From contig CM073326.1 of NCBI GenBank assembly GCA_037043015.1, positions 19,414,345 to 19,478,344 on the forward strand: a stretch of DNA of 64,000 bases, given 5' to 3'. A program made the translations under genes and the position numbers. How positions within the stretch are numbered: the stretch's first letter is position 1; each line of letters begins with the position of its first letter. Source of the stretch: Bryum argenteum (Eukaryota > Streptophyta > Bryopsida > Bryales > Bryaceae). The notes under the pieces are model-generated. The model did no database searches. It was given only the letters and a program-made list of their open reading frames with translations, and was not told the origin of the DNA. This document shows, piece after piece, positions 54,908 to 64,000 of this stretch.

Positions 54908-57101
54908 ATGGATGGAAAGAGATTGTTGAGGGAGGAGTGTGGTAGAGGGAGTGAATCGATGGCGGAGGTGGAGGAGGAATTCGAGGCAGGCGAAGGGAGC
55001 CTGCGTCTGCCGAGGGACGTGGTGCACCAGATTGTGACGTGCCTGCCGGAGCGCGACTTGTGCTCGTTGCAGAGCTGCTCGCGCTACTGGCGCGCGCTCT
55101 GCGGCTCCGACGTCGTGTGGTTCCATCGCTTCCGCCACCGCTGGGCGTCCACCGCCACTGCCACCGCCATCTCCTCGTCGCGTCACTTGCGTAAAGGCAA
55201 GGACAACCCCACTCGACGCCTCTGCGATTGCTCGCTATTCCGCCCCTGCTGCGTCCACCGCTTGTTCGCCGAGCCTGCCCAGGTCCACCCAATTCCCATC
55301 CCACTCTCACGAAATCACCACACTCAATTCACCTCAATTGAGAGCTCCACAGGATTGCGCTTTTGTGAAAATTTGTTTGAAAATAACAACACGAAATTGA
55401 GACGAAATTCCCTCTACAACATTGCGTTTATCAGAAATTCGCTTTTGAAATTCCCGACAGAAATTCAGGAGCGTAAGTTTAGGTCACGCGATCCCGTCTT
55501 CCACTTTGAGTAGGCTGTAATGGTGACGAATTTTCCAGCAACAGACGACTCCGTCTGCTGTTACGCTGCTCGAATTTTGTGAATAGAGTGTCAGAGGTTG
55601 CGCATTATGTAAATTAGAACAAAATTTTGTAACGCCAATCTTTGCAACGAAAATCGCTTCAAGAGTGCGATTTTCAAAAATCCGTCATGGAAATCACGGT
55701 AGAAGTGTTCTAGGTCACACGATGCTGAGCTATTCCAATTTGGGTATGAATTGGCTACGAAATCTCCAGCAGCAGGTGCGATGTGTGATTGCTGATTGTG
55801 TGAGAAATGGGGGTGGGGCATGGCAGGGGTGGCAGGGATTGTACCGGAAGTGGCACATGGAGATGGGTCGGCGGGCAGGGGCGGTGGTGGAGGTGGTGGG
55901 AGCGCGGACGCGGCACGAGAGTGTGGAGGTAGCGGACTACCAGAAGGGGCTGATGCTGTTGTCCACCACGGGCCTGGCGCTGGTGGACGTGCTGCTGTTC
56001 CTGCTCACGCCCCTGCACAACGTGCTCATCAACCTCATCGCCCTTCACTACTGCCTCTTCCACCTCGGCGCCCAGGTACCCACACACTCCTCTTCCACCA
56101 CTTCATCCAAGTTTCTCATGGAATCTCTTTATTCTCATGAGAGATACAAATCCATGAATCATTGTTTTAGAAATGAGTGAATTCAAAAATGTTGAATAGG
56201 TATGTTGCTATTAAGTCTATGTGAGAATAGTCATAGAGGTTGTCTGAAATAGGTGAAAGAAGTCTATGTGAGAATAGTCATAGAGGTTGTCTTAAATAGG
56301 TGAAAGAAAGTGATTTGTAGATCAGTAGTTATAGCTTTCTAATACCACTTCTAAATCATACTTAACCATTGTATAGAGCATATTTAGTAATCCATTGAGG
56401 TAATTGATTGAAGTGATTAAACTTATGTGCTATGGGCTTCATTGTAGAGATTGGCTTTGAAAGTTGTTTTATTTAGGGGGGTGTGTACCTTATATGTAGG
56501 TTAATTTTTGAGAAAATCTAAAACCTGATGAATTATAACATGAATTCATCAACCATATCAATTTGAAATTGATGTGATTTGAGGATTTGGTATTGACATT
56601 GGTGTCCTTAGGGTACTAATTTGTACGTGCAATGGTCATATTATAGAAGGTACGATGGTGATTTTGGTGTACTTCTTTAGAATTCACGTACAATCTCAAA
56701 GGCTTGTTATCATGTACGAATTTATTTCCTTAGCGTAAATTAGTGATATTGATTGCTTCTATTACTAATATACATCAATTATAACTATACAACATGAATG
56801 GTTGGTTTTTTGATAGGAGTCAGAAATGAAGCAATTGAAGGAGTGCATGGCTAGGAGCAAAGTGGGTGAAAGGAAGGTGTGTTTGCGGTGGTGGAGTATT
56901 GGTGGATGGACCAATGGATTCCGACGTCGTGATGAGATGCATGTGCGCATTGCATCTATGGCTACTCTAATGGAGCCAGAGAGCTTGGCCTTATTTCAAG
57001 TATTGGATCGTGGTACACTACATGAGGTTTTGCGTGTGCAAATCTCTGCAGATTTTGAATCAAGCGCTTGGGTACAACGTGACATGCACTCACAACGATA
57101 G
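54908..57101 (+). CDS. F-box protein with conserved plant C-terminal region
   Basis: Three exons: 54908-55282, 55770-56075, 56817-57101. Phase 0, 321 residues. The F-box lies at about residues 33-78 (LRLPRDVVHQIVTCLPERDL, then CSRYWRALCGSDVVW), expected to bind SKP1 in an SCF ubiquitin ligase. Exon 2 encodes WQGLYRKWHMEMGRRAGAVV and a hydrophobic stretch (GLALVDVLLFLLTPLHNVLI). Exon 3 has KVCLRWWSIGGWTNGFRRRD and ends near RGTLHEVLRVQISADFE. I recognise no WD40, Kelch or LRR substrate domain; the C-terminal part resembles a plant-specific F-box subgroup. An alternative start is the ATG at 54959. Exons are GC-rich. Intron 2 contains a 47-bp tandem duplication (56,214-56,307). Confidence 0.8.
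56214..56307. repeat. 47-bp tandem duplication in F-box intron 2
   Basis: AGTCTATGTGAGAATAGTCA and following bases, two adjacent copies differing at one base. Confidence 0.9.
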
Positions 57102-60100
57102 TATTCTCTCAATTTGCAGGTGAGCATCTTTCACGCCAATCCTTTTTCTCCTTAATACATTATGGTGAACATTGCCCTTCAGTTTACATCTTACAATGAT
57201 CTTTCTATGATATGTTTCTACACCTGAAAGCACCTTGCACTAATCTTATTATCCAACTTAGAAAGTTTTGACTTAAAATCAAGTTTTGACTCGGTTTTGA
57301 CTAAGTTGTGAAAGTTCTTAACATGTATGAATGAGTACTAAAGAAGTTTAAATGAAATTGAAGATTTTGATTGCGATTTTAATGCCCTCCTAACAATGTG
57401 GCCCATACTTTGTGGTCATGAGTGAAGCTTATAGCTTCTTCAGTAAATCTGCTGCGCTCATAGTTTATTTTTCACTCCCAATGGCTTTGAGCATTGTGAG
57501 CCCTAAATTATGGTTGTTTTTTCATTTGCAGGATCTCTATGTGACTTGGGTTCATATGTACAACGTTGTATAATATGTTGTTGATACAAAGTGGTATGCC
57601 TTCAATTGTTTTTATAGGCTGCAGGTTTTGTAAATTATTGGGCATTGTACACTTTGTTGTTGTCAAGGTTTAAGTGTACTAGCTTGTCATTGAGCAACGC
57701 TTTTGTAAATTATTGGGCATTGTACACTTTGTTGTTGTCAAGGTTTAAGTGTACTAGCTTGTCATTGAGCCGTGCTTGGAACTTCTGTGTACTAAAATCA
57801 AAAATACATTGATAGATTGGGTTTTATGGAGCAGGTGAAGCTGTAAGAATTTATTGAATATATCATGTAAGTTTAGTGGGAAAAGTTGTAAGGTCTTGCG
57901 TGTATGGTTTGTGTGTGGCTCATAGCATCTTGTCCAACTTGTATTCATTCATTTGGTTCAAATGACAAGAACTTTGATTAGGAATGTTATTGAACTATTA
58001 TATTTCTTGGCATTTTCTATGAAAAACATATTAATTTTCACAAACCCGAATGGTGGGTCGAATCTTGAAGTTCCCTTTGTGAAACGTCATCACATATTTT
58101 TTGAACTTTATTGGCATCGTGATTTACAAGGTTGTAATTTACAAGGTTGTAATCATAGAATCTATCGGTTCTATTTTTTATTGTACTGTAGAGTATATAT
58201 ATATCGCTATGATAGTACAGTGGATACATTAAGGCTGGCTATGATAAAAGTGGAAGTATCCAAGATTGTCCATATACGGCGGCACTTATTTGTTGATCTG
58301 TTGGCAAACTCGACAGTTACGTCCAATACAATAATGATCTCGTATTGGTCTATCTGGCAGATCAGGCTCATGGTTGCTGATATGATCCCCAAATCCACAA
58401 CTTAAGATCACACATGCCTTTGTTGATGAAGCTTCATGTTCAAATACTGAATTCTCCTGAGCATCTGCCATTGATATTCGATGTGACGTCGAGCGGGAGA
58501 GAATCCACAGTCTGTTCACTACATGAAGCACACATGTTACATGTGAGCTTAGCAATCAATCAGACATGTATAATCTTTACTTATCTGAAAGCCCCAGAAC
58601 GATTATACAGCAATAACAATTTACGAAACAACTTTGGCCTCGCCAGAACAAATTAATCACACTTCGAGGTTACCTGGAACCACCAAAAACAACCACATTT
58701 ACAGCACCTTACTAATTGATGAGGATGAGCCCCCATTTATATCAAGCTCTGCAACTCAATTGAACCAATCTAGAGTTTCCTTGGGCATGGCTACAAATTT
58801 TCCTTGTTCACATCCAATCTTGTATACAATGACCTACATCCTGCAACATACTTCGGTTTCCTCGAAGAGACGGTTTATTAATGATTAGAATTGGCGCACT
58901 TAAAAGGAATTTTAGCAAGAGAAGCTACTTTTGCAGTAGAAAGTGAGTGGAGAAAAGAAAACTATTACAAATCGATCATGGTACTTACGGCAAGACTGAA
59001 CAGCTAACTAAGTGACTAAATTCGACATGAAACAGAGCGACCGATTACATTCAGCATGACTACCATACCAAAATTACACATGTAACGCTGCCAGTTTAAC
59101 AAAACTCAAGCAAGCACAAACAGGGCGTGGACTGGTTCGACTTTGTTGAGAGATTAGATACGAGGATATGAAAAAAGCCAGACTTTGTTTCGTTTGTTGC
59201 ACGCCCTCAGTCTGAATTCTGAATGAACTATACGAAGGAAAGAGATTCAAGCTTCTACATCAAAAACGACGGGTTGTGTTACTCATTCTTTGCAAAAGCG
59301 TCTACTTGGCAGATAGAATAACTTACACACCCACTTTATCGCTTAGAATGATATCAACACTTTGACCAGGTCCAGCTTCGAGTCGCACACAAGCTCACGG
59401 CCGATATGTAGCTTCTTCAACGTCGGGAAACACTTGCAGAGAGAGAAGGAGGTCCAGTCGGGCACTTGATAAACTACATCGATCGCGAATCAACTGCGAA
59501 CTTATATGAACAACTGGATGCACAAGCTTCAATGCGACAGTCACGTTCGGTTCCGTGATCGAGAGGCCTACGCTTCTTAAATTGGACTTTAACACTTGAC
59601 ATTTTCTAACACTTGGTAAGAAGCTTGACATGTTCTGCCAATAGGAGTCTTCATAATGCATTATATTACTACACTTTGCCGTCCCCTGTACGTTAACTCG
59701 CTTTACACACATCTTCCCACACGAACTTCTTCTTGTATGCCTAAGATTCTGCATCAATCGGTACGAAGCTCGTAGGCGGCTTGGGTCACAGTGGGAGTAG
59801 GAGTTTGTCATTTTCTACCGATTAGAATCTTCATGATGCATCTTAACATTTGTTTAAACTCTGCCGTCTTCTGTGAGTTTGTGAGTTTACTAGCTCAAAC
59901 AGTCATCTTCCTTCACGATCTTCATTGAAAAAGGACGAATGACACTTTCATATTCTGTGAATGGCTGTCGAATGATACAGTACAATGTCTTGCAAGTCCT
60001 CCAAAAAATACTCTACATGTCTAAAACTATCCTAGCTCTTTTCATAACATGAATGAGTAACTATCTCTATAATTAAATGGCATATGCAAAATCATGCAGC

Positions 60101-60120
60101 AATCAGAATCGCTGTGTTGA
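57102..60120. other. Intergenic, repeats and no clear gene
   Basis: F-box 3' flank with an exact 70-bp repeat, then AT-rich sequence. At 59,395-59,930 two diverged ~180-bp segments share CTTCATAATGCAT/CTTCATGATGCAT and TGCCGTC. The minus-strand 138-codon frame there (59,395-59,811) has no family I recognise and may be a decayed fragment. Confidence 0.4.
57626..57770. repeat. Exact 70-bp direct repeat
   Basis: Copies at 57626-57695 and 57701-57770, both starting TTTTGTAAATTATTGGGCAT, identical by eye and separated by AACGC. Just 3' of the F-box gene. Confidence 0.9.

Positions 60121-64000
<3,880 letters not shown>

Noticed and set aside
59395-59811. 138-codon minus-strand ORF
   Set aside because: No family match and it overlaps a diverged local repeat. 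Composition not convincing, though a decayed gene fragment is possible.

Overview
This window is nuclear DNA of a green plant. Every protein-coding locus I could resolve is split by GT-AG introns, and most of the proteins are plant families: UDP-sugar pyrophosphorylase, a NARA5-type pfkB kinase, a PLIP-type plastid lipase, a mitochondrial TatB, a BAC1-like arginine carrier, an F-box protein, a DUF761 protein and an LRR receptor kinase. AT-rich introns and spacers around GC-richer exons, plus a CaMK-like kinase without EF-hands, make an early-diverging land plant (bryophyte) my best guess. The species cannot be read from the sequence.

Layout. 1-1.2 kb: four decayed ~240-bp tandem units and the edge of a minus-strand ORF. 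2-6 kb: mobile-element debris (TTAA-ended MITEs, a complete PIF/Harbinger MITE). 6.9-8.8 kb: DUF761 membrane protein (+). 10-14.2 kb: complete 16-exon UDP-sugar pyrophosphorylase (-). 14.5-18.3 kb: repeat-rich, with a perfect 40-bp-arm hairpin and nested insertions. 18.3-25.3 kb: nine-exon CaMK-like kinase (-) whose introns carry a pogo-like MITE, a SINE and a TTAA MITE lying against a splice donor. 26.3-27.9 kb: TFIIB-like pseudogene (+) with at least four frameshifts. 28-31 kb: another TTAA MITE and a degenerate ~210-bp satellite. 31.4-34.6 kb: pfkB/NARA5 kinase (+). 37.4-40.6 kb: class 3 plastid lipase (+). 42.3-46 kb: a 1215-residue Cys/Ser/Pro-rich ORF (-) of unknown family. 47.9-57.1 kb: a dense gene island with mitochondrial TatB (-) divergent from a BAC1-like carrier (+), then a metallo-beta-lactamase-fold protein (+) and an F-box protein (+). 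60.1-64 kb: LRR receptor kinase (-), running off the right edge.

The genes do not form an operon-like unit. They are ordinary neighbours serving separate compartments: nucleotide-sugar salvage in the cytosol, plastid function (NARA5, PLIP), mitochondrion (TatB, BAC1), ubiquitin ligase, and cell surface. The TatB-BAC1 pair shares one 516-bp spacer and both products are predicted to act at the inner mitochondrial membrane. For the multi-exon genes (except the left-edge fragment and the pseudogene) I checked exon boundaries by hand for GT-AG ends and continuous phase. Coding lengths quoted are sums of those exons.
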